Notes: generated by a model not told the origin, from the sequence alone. 13,228 nucleotides of DNA from an uncultured Oscillospiraceae bacterium (GCA_900540295.1 UQFM01000049.1:1-13228); one strand, 5' to 3'; positions 1 through 7,646 are shown, counted from the first letter of the stretch. Numbers and translations: made by a program.

Positions 1-36
1 CGGTCTCATGGGCTCGGAGATGTGTATAAGAGACAG
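1..36. other. Nextera/Tn5 sequencing adapter (not genomic)
   Basis: Bases 18-36 are exactly the 19-bp Tn5 mosaic end AGATGTGTATAAGAGACAG. Bases 3-17 match the Nextera read-2 adapter tail, with G replaced by A at position 8. This is library adapter left on the contig end, so the organism's DNA starts at base 37. Read on the minus strand, it appends the peptide CLLYTSPSP to an open frame, a well-known adapter-derived artefact in protein databases. Confidence 0.96.
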
Positions 37-51
37 ATTTTTATAAGCGAA

Positions 52-92
52 AAGGAACACACCGATAAAAACGCTTTATTGATGTGTTCCTT
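52..92 (-). terminator. Probable terminator hairpin of the GH89 gene
   Basis: A perfect 10-bp stem (bases 52-61 pair with 83-92, AAGGAACACA with TGTGTTCCTT) surrounds a 21-base loop, about 40 bases beyond the stop codon of the minus-strand GH89 gene. In that orientation the stem is followed by a weak, interrupted U-rich stretch (TTCGCTT), so termination efficiency is uncertain. Position and stem quality support a terminator. Confidence 0.5.
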
Positions 93-130
93 GTATTCAA
101 ACGGATAGTTGGCAGGACGATTGTGAAAAT

Positions 131-2260
131 TTATATGTTCGTCTTTGCATATTTTTGGTATACAGCTTGCGCTGCGTCGGTCACATCTCGGTTCACAGGC
201 GCTTCGTATTCCGAGTAGGTTTCGCACCAATTTTTCTCGAACATAAACAGCGCTTTGCCGAATTCCGTTGCATCGGGGCGCGGACGGTCACAGATTTTAA
301 TGCCCTTTTCCGTCACCAAAGCTCTGCCTTGCTTCGCCGCGTCTATGGCGGCGTCGTAAAAGCGCTTCCAGCGCACAGCATAGAATTCACGAATCAGTCC
401 GCTCCATTCGCGCCATGCGTAGTCATACAGCATACCGTTGTCGCCGTACATATCGCCCCAAAGGGTAATGAGCGTGCGTGCGTTTCGGTCAAAATACTGC
501 TTTTCTGCTTCCGATGTCCCCAGCGCGTGGCTTTGATTGATCCATCGCGCGAGCGTAAAGTTTTTGCGATTGGCAAGGAAGGAGTCTAAATCATACAGCA
601 GTTCCGTTTGTGCGTTGGCAATCCGCCGCATCTGTACCGCGTCCAAAGCCTTAAATGCATGCGAAAATGCCTTTTGCTGTACGTGGAATCGGTTGGAAAG
701 CACCTGCCGTGTGATGTCGCACAAATCGTACTGATACCCGTCCGAATCTCTGTATTGCGCCTGCACTGAAAGAAACAGGGAGAGCGCTTGTTCCAAATTC
801 TTCGGGTCGTAGAATAAATCTGTCACGTCACAAGGTCCGCAGCGTTTCGGAAAGGGGAGCGGGCGCGCGCACACCACCGACCCGACCTCGTTTTCCTGAT
901 AGCCGTCGTCGCGGTAGCAGGTTTTCAGAAGAATATCCCATGCCGCGCGCAGGGTGTTGTCATATTGGCCGTAACGGCGTTCTATGTAATCGTCCAGCCA
1001 AGCGTCCAAGTCAACGGATTCGGCCTTCGTCAGCAGTGCAAACTGCAAATCGTATACCACGGGATTTTGTTCGATGCCTTCCATAAACAGCCCCGATCCG
1101 ATCACATTTGCACCGCGTGATTTTAACTCTGCATACGGGTTTCGGCAGTGCTTTTTAAGCTGGCCCTGCATGGCGTTTTTGCCGCCGAAATTGTGGAGCA
1201 TACCCGCCACAACGGGATACCCCCACATATTGCGGTTTTTCGGTGTACGCTCGGAATTGATGTCTAAAACAAGCAGTCTTTCTTTCGGCACGGCTTTGAC
1301 GATATGCTTGCGCAAAGACCACGCCTGCATCACCCAAACGGAATCCGCGTCATAATTGCGGTACAGCGTGTCAATCGCACGCCCGACGCGGCGCAGATAG
1401 AGGAATCCTTTTTTCGGCGGCGTACCCTCGTGGAACGGGTCACAGGCGAGGTAATGGTGATTGCCGAGCAGTGCGTCCAGCTTTTGCAAATATACCGTGC
1501 CGAATTCCGAAAACAGCGGGTCTAAGGGGTCTAACTGTGCGGTTTTCGGGAAAAAACACCAGCCGTTCTTGGCGGTAATGCGTGCATTCGGATATTTTTC
1601 CCGTAACAGCATGGGCACATGTCCCGAAAAGCCCTGCTGAATCGGAAGCATTTCGAATTCGAGCATCCGCTTGAGAATTTTTTTGCCGAGGGCTAAGCGT
1701 TCATATACATATTCCGTGTTCTGCGGCGGCATATAGCCCTCAATGTTCGTCATCAGCTGCCATGCCCAAAATGCAGGACCTGAAACGGTTTTCAGGGCTT
1801 CTTCTTTTGTAAATCCGAATTCCAAAAGCGTTTCAAACCAAACCGCCTCTGTACCGATGACACATAAGGGCATATTGATGCCGTTCATCGCCATAAAGTC
1901 AATTTCCTGTTCCCAGCGCGCCCAGTCCCACCAGCACATGGAATAATCCAAGGTGCAGTAATTCATATACACCCTGTATTTTTGTGCAATCGCTTTTTCA
2001 AGTCTACCTTCAAACGGCACAATTTCGGTTAAGGATAAAACTTCATTGCCGCACCAGGAATAATTCACGCGGCAAATATGCTTTAAATAATCATAAATTG
2101 CGTTGCACGCCGAAATTCGGCTGCCCGCCTGAATATGCACACATCCGCTGTCAAAATACACGGTGTAACCGTCAGGCACGCGTGCGTCCAGCGTGATTTG
2201 AAATGCGTCTGTTAAATTCGGTAGATTTCGCTGTAAAAACGCCTGCAGAACTGCATCCAT
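131..2260 (-). CDS. Alpha-N-acetylglucosaminidase, GH89 (NAGLU family), predicted cytoplasmic
   Basis: This 709-residue glycoside hydrolase of family GH89 should remove terminal alpha-linked N-acetylglucosamine from glycans such as mucin O-glycans or heparan-type fragments. The similarity to human NAGLU is plain by eye: YSMCWWDWARWE at about 106-117, MNGIN at 125-129, GPAFWAW at 161-167, FSGHVP at 211-216 and MLHNFGG at 354-360. The two expected catalytic glutamates are present: Glu278 in DPFHEGTPP (acid/base) and Glu394 in GLFMEGIEQNPVVYDL (nucleophile). The N-terminal small domain (about 1-90), TIM-barrel (about 95-420) and C-terminal helical domain (about 430-709) are all present. The start has no signal peptide or lipobox and there are no carbohydrate-binding or dockerin modules, unlike the large secreted clostridial GH89 enzymes. 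I infer that it acts on imported oligosaccharides. The start is fixed by GGGAG nine bases before the ATG. It is a single gene facing away from its right neighbour; partner transport genes may lie left of the window. Confidence 0.93.
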   Translation of the reverse strand: MDAVLQAFLQRNLPNLTDAFQITLDARVPDGYTVYFDSGCVHIQAGSRISACNAIYDYLKHICRVNYSWCGNEVLSLTEIVPFEGRLEKAIAQKYRVYMNYCTLDYSMCWWDWARWEQEIDFMAMNGINMPLCVIGTEAVWFETLLEFGFTKEEALKTVSGPAFWAWQLMTNIEGYMPPQNTEYVYERLALGKKILKRMLEFEMLPIQQGFSGHVPMLLREKYPNARITAKNGWCFFPKTAQLDPLDPLFSEFGTVYLQKLDALLGNHHYLACDPFHEGTPPKKGFLYLRRVGRAIDTLYRNYDADSVWVMQAWSLRKHIVKAVPKERLLVLDINSERTPKNRNMWGYPVVAGMLHNFGGKNAMQGQLKKHCRNPYAELKSRGANVIGSGLFMEGIEQNPVVYDLQFALLTKAESVDLDAWLDDYIERRYGQYDNTLRAAWDILLKTCYRDDGYQENEVGSVVCARPLPFPKRCGPCDVTDLFYDPKNLEQALSLFLSVQAQYRDSDGYQYDLCDITRQVLSNRFHVQQKAFSHAFKALDAVQMRRIANAQTELLYDLDSFLANRKNFTLARWINQSHALGTSEAEKQYFDRNARTLITLWGDMYGDNGMLYDYAWREWSGLIREFYAVRWKRFYDAAIDAAKQGRALVTEKGIKICDRPRPDATEFGKALFMFEKNWCETYSEYEAPVNRDVTDAAQAVYQKYAKTNI

Positions 2261-2289
2261 TTTGATTTTCTCCCAAATGGTTTTCTTTC

Positions 2290-2318
2290 ATTGTATCAGT
2301 TTTTATTTTGCAAAGCAA
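2290..2318 (-). promoter_or_regulatory. Promoter of the GH89 gene
   Basis: Read on the minus strand, TTGCTT (plus bases 2313-2318) and TACAAT (2290-2295) are separated by 17 bp. TGA immediately before the -10 box makes it an extended -10 (TGATACAAT). It lies about 30 bases upstream of the GH89 start codon and back-to-back with the deacetylase promoter. Confidence 0.6.
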
Positions 2319-2361
2319 TCGGATTTTAAATCTTTGTAACCTAATTTTAACAATTTGTAAC

Positions 2362-2389
2362 TTGCACTTTTTCGGGGATACTATATAAT
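2362..2389 (+). promoter_or_regulatory. Promoter of the polysaccharide deacetylase gene
   Basis: TTGCAC (2362-2367) and a perfect TATAAT (2384-2389) are spaced by 16 bp, a good housekeeping-sigma promoter. Transcription would begin near base 2396. That excludes the in-frame ATG at 2395 as start codon and supports the ATG at 2434. Confidence 0.75.
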
Positions 2390-2433
2390 TAGAAATGAGA
2401 AATATAGTGCTTTATGTCGAAAGAAGGATTTTT

Positions 2434-3459
2434 ATGAATGCGGCAAAGCAAAACAAGCTTTTAAAATATATTTTAATCGGCTGTGCGGCAGTGATTTTGA
2501 TTTTGTCGGTGGTGCTGTGTGTTACGGCGGCGAAAAACAAGAACTTGAAAAACGGCGGGAGCGCCGCTTCCGAAGCGCTTGTCAGCGCCGAACGGGAAAA
2601 AGAGAGCTTAGACGCAGTACGCGCGAGCGAAGCGGAATCTTACCGAAATCAGCTGAATGAGCAATCCTCTGTATTTGCCGACGAAAAGAACGCGCTCAAT
2701 CAGACCATTGCCGATTTAAATAAACAACTTGCCGTAAAGCGCGCCGCCGAAGCGGCGGCCAATGCGTCGAAGCCGTCTCCGAATCCGACGCCGCAGCCTG
2801 TAAATCCGGGCAGCGGAAAAGACCTTTCGCAAAAGACGATTTATCTGACATTCGATGACGGACCGTCGCCGCGCACACCGGAGGTTTTAAAAATCCTCAG
2901 AGACAACGGTGTCAAGGCGACGTTTTTTGTAACCGCCCGAAGCAAAAACAGCAGTCATTATATGAAAGATATTGTAGCGGAAGGACATACGATTGCTTTG
3001 CACACATATACACATGATTACGCAAAGATTTATGCTTCCGAGGAAGCGTATTTTGCGGATTTACAGCAGATTTCCGACTTGGTTTATAATGAAACAGGTG
3101 TACGTACCAACTTGATTCGCTTTCCCGGCGGAAGCAGTAATACGGTCAGCCGAAAATACTGTTCGGGCATTATGACGCGTCTGACACAGCAGGTTGTGGA
3201 TAAGGGCTATGTATATTTTGACTGGAATATCACTTCAGGCGATGCGGATAAGGGCGGTTCTTCCGCACAGAAAATCATTAACAACTGCCGTAAAGTGCCG
3301 AGCAGTAATGCCGTAATCGTTTTGATGCACGATTCCGTTGAAAAGCGTACTACGGTAGAAGCGTTACCTGAAGTAATTGCCTATTACAAAGCGGCAGGCT
3401 GTAAATTTGCGGCACTGACCGAATCCACCCCGCCCGCGCATCAAAGAGTTGCAAATTAA
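2434..3459 (+). CDS. Membrane-anchored polysaccharide (peptidoglycan-type) deacetylase, CE4/NodB family
   Basis: This 341-residue protein has an N-terminal membrane anchor (about 10-32), a charged, probably coiled-coil segment rich in Ala/Glu/Lys (about 43-108), a Pro/Asn-rich linker (113-126) and a C-terminal NodB deacetylase domain (about 133-330). All five CE4 motifs are visible: TFDDGPS (Asp141, Asp142; catalytic base and metal ligand), HTYTH (His190, His194; metal ligands), RFPGG (229-233), DWN (263-265) and LMHD (His299). The family removes N-acetyl groups from GlcNAc or MurNAc in the wall, often giving lysozyme resistance, and the anchor places the domain outside the membrane. The exact substrate cannot be read from sequence. 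A start at 2395 would add 13 residues, but 2434 has AAGAAGGA five bases upstream and lies after the predicted transcription start. It is apparently monocistronic: the next gene has its own promoter. Confidence 0.9.
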   Translation: MNAAKQNKLLKYILIGCAAVILILSVVLCVTAAKNKNLKNGGSAASEALVSAEREKESLDAVRASEAESYRNQLNEQSSVFADEKNALNQTIADLNKQLAVKRAAEAAANASKPSPNPTPQPVNPGSGKDLSQKTIYLTFDDGPSPRTPEVLKILRDNGVKATFFVTARSKNSSHYMKDIVAEGHTIALHTYTHDYAKIYASEEAYFADLQQISDLVYNETGVRTNLIRFPGGSSNTVSRKYCSGIMTRLTQQVVDKGYVYFDWNITSGDADKGGSSAQKIINNCRKVPSSNAVIVLMHDSVEKRTTVEALPEVIAYYKAAGCKFAALTESTPPAHQRVAN

Positions 3460-3574
3460 CAATGCTTTTTGTGTATATTCAATAGACAACTTTTATTTTT
3501 CTTGTCATTTTGCACAAAGTTAGTAAACCCGAAAACGAGCGACTTTGGAATACCCACCGAAATCTCACAAAATC

Positions 3575-3673
3575 CCCCATATATCGTGTTTTAACCGTTG
3601 ACGCGGACAAGTTTTGTGGTATAATATGTTACTGTAAACACAAGGAAAATGTATTTCAATACTATATATGGGG
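3575..3673. repeat. 10-bp inverted repeat arms flanking the HPr promoter
   Basis: CCCCATATAT (3575-3584) and its exact reverse complement ATATATGGGG (3664-3673) lie 79 bases apart, on either side of the HPr promoter. The right arm includes most of the HPr ribosome binding site. Only transcripts reading through from upstream would contain both arms. It may be chance. Confidence 0.4.
3598..3625 (+). promoter_or_regulatory. Promoter of the HPr gene (extended -10)
   Basis: TTGACG (3598-3603) and TATAAT (3620-3625) are separated by 16 bp, with TGG just before the -10 box forming an extended -10. This is a near-consensus promoter, as expected for a highly expressed PTS component. It leaves an untranslated leader of about 50 bases. 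Confidence 0.85.
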
Positions 3674-3682
3674 AGAATGATT

Positions 3683-3946
3683 ATGTTCGTTAAAGAAGTT
3701 CTTGTTCAGAATCAGGTCGGCTTACATGCGCGTCCGGCGACTTTCTTCATCCAGAAAGCCAATGAATACAAATCTTCAATTTGGGTCGAAAAGGATGAAA
3801 GAAGAGTCAATGCCAAGAGTCTTTTGGGCGTTCTCTCTCTCGGTATTATGGGCGACACCAAAATTCGCATCATTGCAGGCGGTCCCGATGAGGAGCAGGC
3901 AGTGGAAGGGCTTGTAAAGCTTGTGGAATCCGGTTTCGCGGAATAA
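3683..3946 (+). CDS. ptsH: HPr family phosphocarrier protein
   Basis: This 87-residue protein is a full-length HPr, the phosphocarrier that takes phosphate from enzyme I and passes it to sugar-specific EIIA proteins at the membrane. His15 in GLHARPA is the phosphorylation site; Crh-type paralogues lack this His. Ser46 in VNAKSLLGVLSLG is the site used by HPr kinase/phosphorylase in low-GC Gram-positives, so this protein can probably also serve carbon catabolite repression with CcpA. Three in-frame ATGs occur at 3668, 3677 and 3683. The last fits best: GGGGAG at 3670-3675 is seven bases upstream, and it puts the active His at position 15. Enzyme I is not adjacent; the gene stands alone between its own promoter and a strong terminator. 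The segment after residue 58 diverges from textbook HPr, so a specialised HPr-like paralogue is possible. Confidence 0.9.
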   Translation: MFVKEVLVQNQVGLHARPATFFIQKANEYKSSIWVEKDERRVNAKSLLGVLSLGIMGDTKIRIIAGGPDEEQAVEGLVKLVESGFAE

Positions 3947-3969
3947 TCCGAACAAAATATGTGTTTTTG

Positions 3970-4010
3970 CAGACATGCCGATTCTATTTTGTTTCGGTAT
4001 GTCTGTTTTT
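3970..4010 (+). terminator. Rho-independent terminator after HPr
   Basis: An 11-bp stem (3970-3980 CAGACATGCCG with 3995-4005 CGGTATGTCTG, one G-U pair) has a 14-base loop and is followed directly by TTTTTGT. It lies 24 bases after the HPr stop and separates HPr from the uvrC operon. Confidence 0.88.
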
Positions 4011-4054
4011 GTATATGACAATTTTCGGGAAAACAACCCAAAGGAGGTGCCGAT

Positions 4055-5893
4055 ATGGAAGAAAAACGTATAGAGCTTCGTAAAAAGGCGATGAGCCTGC
4101 CGCTTTTACCGGGCGTGTATATTATGAAAAATGTACACGGCGAAATTATTTATATCGGTAAGGCGAAAGCACTGAAAAACCGCGTCAGCCAATATTTCGG
4201 CTCTCCGAACGGGCACACTGTCAAGGTGCGAAAAATGGTCGAAAATGTACACGAGTTCGATTATATCGTAACCGACAGCGAATTTGAGGCGCTGGTGCTT
4301 GAGTGCAGTCTGATTAAACAGCATATGCCGAAATACAACATTCTTTTAAAGGATGACAAGGGTTACAGCTATGTGCGCATTGCGGGCGGGGATTATAAAA
4401 CCATTACCGCCGTACTGCAAAAAAACGATGACGGCGCGGAATATATCGGACCGTTTACAAGCTCCTATGCCGTCAAGCAAAGCGTGGACGCCGCCAACAA
4501 AATTTTTATGCTCCCGCAGTGCGGCAAGGTGTTTGACGGCAAAATCCGCAAAACGCGCCCGTGTCTGCATTACTATATTTCCCAGTGCTGCGGGCTTTGC
4601 ACGGGAAAGGTTTCAAAGGCAGAATACAGCGAGGCGGTCTCACAGGCAATTCGATTTTTAAAAGGCGACACCAAAGAGATTCTGAAAATGCTGGAATCGC
4701 AAATGGAAGAAGCCGCCGAAGCGATGGATTTTGAACGCGCGGCAAAACTGCGTGACCGCATCCGTGCGGTTTCCCGTATGCAGGAAAAGCAAAAGGTCGT
4801 GTTTAAAACCGTTGAGGAACAGGACGTTTTCTCTATGGCGGAATCGGAAAATACCGTTTGCCTTGCCGTTTTGCGCTTTTCCGACGGCAGATTGAATGAC
4901 TGTGAGCACTTCTTCTTTGATAAAACCGATACACCCGAAAGCATGATGACCTCTGCGGTTACTTCGTTTTACTCCATGCGCCAAAACATTCCGCGCCGTG
5001 TCACGGTGGACGGCGCATTGGAGGGTGCGGCGGATGTGGAACGCTGGCTTTCCGAGAAAAAAGGTAAAAAAGTGACAGTATTTACCCCACAGCGCGGCGA
5101 ACAGGTCGAGGTTGTGCATATGTGCCGTGAAAACGCGCAGGAAAAATTGGCACTGAAATTGGGCAAAAGCGGCAAAACCGTTGCCGTATTGGAAGAGCTG
5201 CGCGACCTTTTGGGGCTTTCCACCACGCCGAATTATATTGAATCCTACGATATATCCCATACCGCAGGGCAGGACAGTGTTGCGGGCATGATTGTCTTTA
5301 AAGACGGCAAGCCTTATAAATCCGCCTATAAGCGGTTTACCATTAAAAGCTTTCTCGGCAACGACGATTACCGTTCCATGCACGAGGTGCTGACCCGCCG
5401 TTTTTCGGAATATGAAAAGCGAAAAGATACAGGCGAGGGTTTTGGCAAATTGCCCGATTTGATTCTTTTAGACGGCGGTATCGGGCAGGTGAACGCCGTA
5501 CAGCCTGTTTTAGAGCAGTTCGGGCTTTCCGTTCCGCTGTTCGGTATGGTAAAGGATAACCGCCACCGCACGCGTGCCATTGCACAAAACGGCGGCGAGA
5601 TTGAGATTCGCTCCAATCGGCGCGTGTTTACACTCGTTTCCGAGATTCAGGAAGAGGTACACCGTTTTTCGATTGCCTATCACCGCAATAAACACGCCAA
5701 ACGCAATCTGACCTTGTCCTTAACCGAAATCGAGGGTATCGGCGAGAAAAAAGCAAAATCACTGTTAAAGCATTTTAAAACGCTGACCGCCGTGAAAAAT
5801 GCGTCCGTAGAGGCGCTTTGCGAAGCGGAGGGCGTCAGCCGTAAAAATGCGGAGAAAATTTATGCGTTTTATCATAAAGAGGAAGAAACATGA
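4055..5893 (+). CDS. uvrC: Excinuclease ABC subunit C
   Basis: This 612-residue UvrC makes the two incisions around bulky DNA lesions in nucleotide excision repair, after UvrA/UvrB load. Domains in order: GIY-YIG nuclease (about 14-95; GVY at 20-22, YIG at 33-35, Arg43, Glu in SEFEALVLE), UVR UvrB-binding motif (about 205-245; DFERAAKLRDRI), RNase H-like endonuclease (about 380-545; Asp399 in YDISH, Asp473 in LLDGGIGQ, the HRFSIAYHR histidines) and a C-terminal double helix-hairpin-helix (about 553-608; IEGIGEKKAKSLL). Cys156, Cys170, Cys178 and Cys182 reproduce the four-cysteine pattern reported to hold an Fe-S cluster in E. coli UvrC; Cys179 is extra. Length is normal. The ATG is preceded by AAGGAGGTG, a near-perfect Shine-Dalgarno. 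The gene overlaps the next by ATGA and leads the housekeeping run. I could not place a convincing promoter in the 45 bases after the HPr terminator. Confidence 0.97.
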   Translation: MEEKRIELRKKAMSLPLLPGVYIMKNVHGEIIYIGKAKALKNRVSQYFGSPNGHTVKVRKMVENVHEFDYIVTDSEFEALVLECSLIKQHMPKYNILLKDDKGYSYVRIAGGDYKTITAVLQKNDDGAEYIGPFTSSYAVKQSVDAANKIFMLPQCGKVFDGKIRKTRPCLHYYISQCCGLCTGKVSKAEYSEAVSQAIRFLKGDTKEILKMLESQMEEAAEAMDFERAAKLRDRIRAVSRMQEKQKVVFKTVEEQDVFSMAESENTVCLAVLRFSDGRLNDCEHFFFDKTDTPESMMTSAVTSFYSMRQNIPRRVTVDGALEGAADVERWLSEKKGKKVTVFTPQRGEQVEVVHMCRENAQEKLALKLGKSGKTVAVLEELRDLLGLSTTPNYIESYDISHTAGQDSVAGMIVFKDGKPYKSAYKRFTIKSFLGNDDYRSMHEVLTRRFSEYEKRKDTGEGFGKLPDLILLDGGIGQVNAVQPVLEQFGLSVPLFGMVKDNRHRTRAIAQNGGEIEIRSNRRVFTLVSEIQEEVHRFSIAYHRNKHAKRNLTLSLTEIEGIGEKKAKSLLKHFKTLTAVKNASVEALCEAEGVSRKNAEKIYAFYHKEEET

Positions 5894-6549
5894 AAAAAGC
5901 GATTGTATTTGATTTGGACGGTACACTGTTAAATACCTTAGAGGACTTGTGCGACAGCACAAATTATGCACTTAGAAAATGCGGCTTTCCGAAGCGTTCT
6001 CTTAACGAAGTCCGCCGTTTTGTCGGCAATGGGATTCGAAAATTGATTGAACGCGCCGTGCCCGAAACGGCTGGGGAACCCGAAATTACGGAATGCTACG
6101 GCATTTTCTGCGAACACTATAAAGGCAATATGGAGAACAAAACCGCCGAGTACGACGGAATTACCGAAATGCTCGGCGCACTGTACGAAGCAGGCTATAA
6201 AATGGCGATTGTTACCAACAAAGCGGATTTTGCGGCGCAGGCGCTGTGCCGCCGTCTGTTCGGAAACTATATACATACCGTGGTCGGCAGTGTGGATACC
6301 CGTCCCAATAAGCCTGCGCCCGACGGTGTGTATTATGCGCTTGCGCAAATGGGCGCGGAGAAGTCGGAAGCGGTGTTCGTCGGCGACAGTGAGGTCGATA
6401 TTTTAACCGCAAAAAATGCGGGCATTGATGCTGTCGGTGTGCTGTGGGGCTTTCGTGATTTGTCTGATTTACAGAACGCGGGCGTCAAAACAACCGCAAA
6501 AGATACAAAAGAACTGAAAAATTTGCTTTTATCCTTAAAAAATGGATGA
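5890..6549 (+). CDS. HAD-family hydrolase, phosphoglycolate phosphatase-like
   Basis: This 219-residue cytosolic phosphatase belongs to the HAD superfamily, Gph/PpaX-like group. Motif I is FDLDGTL with nucleophile Asp8 and acid/base Asp10, followed by a helical C1 cap (about 15-85). Motif II is Thr109 in IVTN, motif III is Lys141 in NKPAPDG, and motif IV is GDSEVD with Asp166 and Asp170 as Mg ligands. Likely substrates are phosphoglycolate (made when 3'-phosphoglycolate DNA ends are repaired) or pyrophosphate; the sequence does not decide which. The start codon overlaps the uvrC stop (ATGA), with GAGGAAG upstream, so translation is probably coupled. Pairing with a repair gene fits phosphoglycolate salvage, but this is inference. 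Confidence 0.88.
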   Translation: MKKAIVFDLDGTLLNTLEDLCDSTNYALRKCGFPKRSLNEVRRFVGNGIRKLIERAVPETAGEPEITECYGIFCEHYKGNMENKTAEYDGITEMLGALYEAGYKMAIVTNKADFAAQALCRRLFGNYIHTVVGSVDTRPNKPAPDGVYYALAQMGAEKSEAVFVGDSEVDILTAKNAGIDAVGVLWGFRDLSDLQNAGVKTTAKDTKELKNLLLSLKNG

Positions 6550-6565
6550 TTTTAGTTGACATTTG

Positions 6566-6574
6566 TGCTAAAAT
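6566..6574 (+). promoter_or_regulatory. Possible extended -10 promoter for rsmD
   Basis: TGCTAAAAT (6566-6574) resembles an extended -10 element and would start transcription near 6581, just before the rsmD ribosome binding site. A perfect TTGACA lies at 6556-6561 but only 7 bp upstream, too close to act as its -35. This is a weak internal promoter call. Confidence 0.3.
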
Positions 6575-6600
6575 AGTGAAAAATAGTGGAGAGTGGAGTT

Positions 6601-7152
6601 ATGCGGGTAATTACAGGCTCGGCACGCGGCAGAAAACTGAAAACCTTAGAGGGCGGCGATATCGTCCGCCCGACAACCGATAAGGTGAAAGAAGCCATGT
6701 TCAGTATTGTGCATTTTGAGTTGGAGGATGCCGCGGTGCTGGATGCGTTTGCAGGCTCAGGGCAGTTAGGGATTGAGGCGCTCAGCCGAGGGGCGAGAAA
6801 AGCTTATTTTTTGGACGCCAATAAAAAAGCGTTTGAAACGGTAAAAGAAAACTTAAAAACGACAAACCTGTTTGACCGTGCCGTGGTTTTAAATACGGAT
6901 ACACTCTCTTTTTTAAACGGTACAAAGGAACGGTTTGACGTGGTGCTGTTAGACCCGCCGTATCAAAAGGGCTTGGTCGGAAGTGCCTTGCCGCTTTTGT
7001 CCCGTTGCTGTAACCCGAATGCGCTGGTGGTTTGCGAAACGGATGTTTCGGAGGATTTGCCCGATTCTGCGGGGGCGCTTCAAAAACAGCGTGTATATAA
7101 ATACGGTAAAACCAAACTGACGACATACAGAAAACAAGAGGAAACGGTATGA
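6601..7152 (+). CDS. rsmD: 16S rRNA (guanine966-N2)-methyltransferase
   Basis: This 183-residue Rossmann-fold methyltransferase methylates the exocyclic amine of G966 (E. coli numbering) in 16S rRNA of the 30S subunit, using S-adenosylmethionine. The family signature start MRVITGSARGRKL is intact. The SAM-binding motif is VLDAFAGSGQLGIEA (46-60), and the catalytic motif DPPY is at 118-121. The ATG at 6601 is chosen over one 15 bases upstream because it begins the conserved MRVITG and has GGAG at 6588-6591, nine bases away. It overlaps coaD by ATGA. The rsmD-coaD pair is a very widespread bacterial arrangement. Confidence 0.95.
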   Translation: MRVITGSARGRKLKTLEGGDIVRPTTDKVKEAMFSIVHFELEDAAVLDAFAGSGQLGIEALSRGARKAYFLDANKKAFETVKENLKTTNLFDRAVVLNTDTLSFLNGTKERFDVVLLDPPYQKGLVGSALPLLSRCCNPNALVVCETDVSEDLPDSAGALQKQRVYKYGKTKLTTYRKQEETV

Positions 7153-7646
7153 AAACGGTCATTTGTCCGGGAAGCTTTGACCCTGTGACGGTCGGGCATT
7201 TGGATATTATCCGCCGTTCTGCGGCAATGTTTGATAAAGTCATCGTGGTCGCTATGACGAACTATCACAAAAAGAATACCTATGCGTTTTCCGCGGCAGA
7301 GCGCGTGGCGCTTTTAAAACGCTGTACAAAGGATATTCCGAACGTCGAGGTGGATGCTTACGACGGGCTTTTGGCGGAATATGCGCGGCAAAAGAACGCG
7401 GCGGCGATTGTTAAGGGTCTGCGCGCCGTTTCGGATTTTGAATATGAATTTCAGCAGGCGCTGACCAATCAGAAACTGAACGGCGATTTGGAGACGATTT
7501 TTATCGCAAGTACGGCGGAAAATATGTTTTTAAGCTCCAGCGTTGTCAAGCAGGTTTGCGAATTGGGCGGGGACATCGGTAATTTTGTTCCCGAGGAAAT
7601 TCGTGACGATATAATCAAGAGAATCAGCAGAGGTGAAGAGAAATGA
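7149..7646 (+). CDS. coaD: Pantetheine-phosphate adenylyltransferase
   Basis: This 165-residue cytosolic enzyme transfers AMP from ATP to 4'-phosphopantetheine, giving dephospho-CoA, the penultimate step of coenzyme A synthesis. The nucleotidyltransferase signature is clear: PGSFDPVTVGHLDII (7-21), with the T-x-G-H motif at Thr14-Gly16-His17. KGLR (89-92) and the SSS motif (129-131) that contacts the nucleotide follow, and FVPEEI near the C-terminus is typical. Length is standard. The start overlaps the rsmD stop and the stop overlaps the next gene, both as ATGA, so it sits in the middle of a tightly coupled three-gene block. Confidence 0.97.
   Translation: MKTVICPGSFDPVTVGHLDIIRRSAAMFDKVIVVAMTNYHKKNTYAFSAAERVALLKRCTKDIPNVEVDAYDGLLAEYARQKNAAAIVKGLRAVSDFEYEFQQALTNQKLNGDLETIFIASTAENMFLSSSVVKQVCELGGDIGNFVPEEIRDDIIKRISRGEEK

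Noticed and set aside
6..230. Minus-strand open frame of 74 codons at the left edge
   Set aside because: Its C-terminus is translated adapter (CLLYTSPSP), it overlaps the 3' end of the GH89 gene in another frame, and it has no recognisable protein features.
4658..5383. Minus-strand open frame of 241 codons inside uvrC
   Set aside because: It lies fully within UvrC, which shows all catalytic motifs; the antisense translation is Phe/His-rich and motif-free.
6556..6574. TTGACA followed by TAAAAT upstream of rsmD as a standard promoter
   Set aside because: The spacer is only 7 bp, far from 16-18 bp. Only the extended -10 element is kept, at low confidence.
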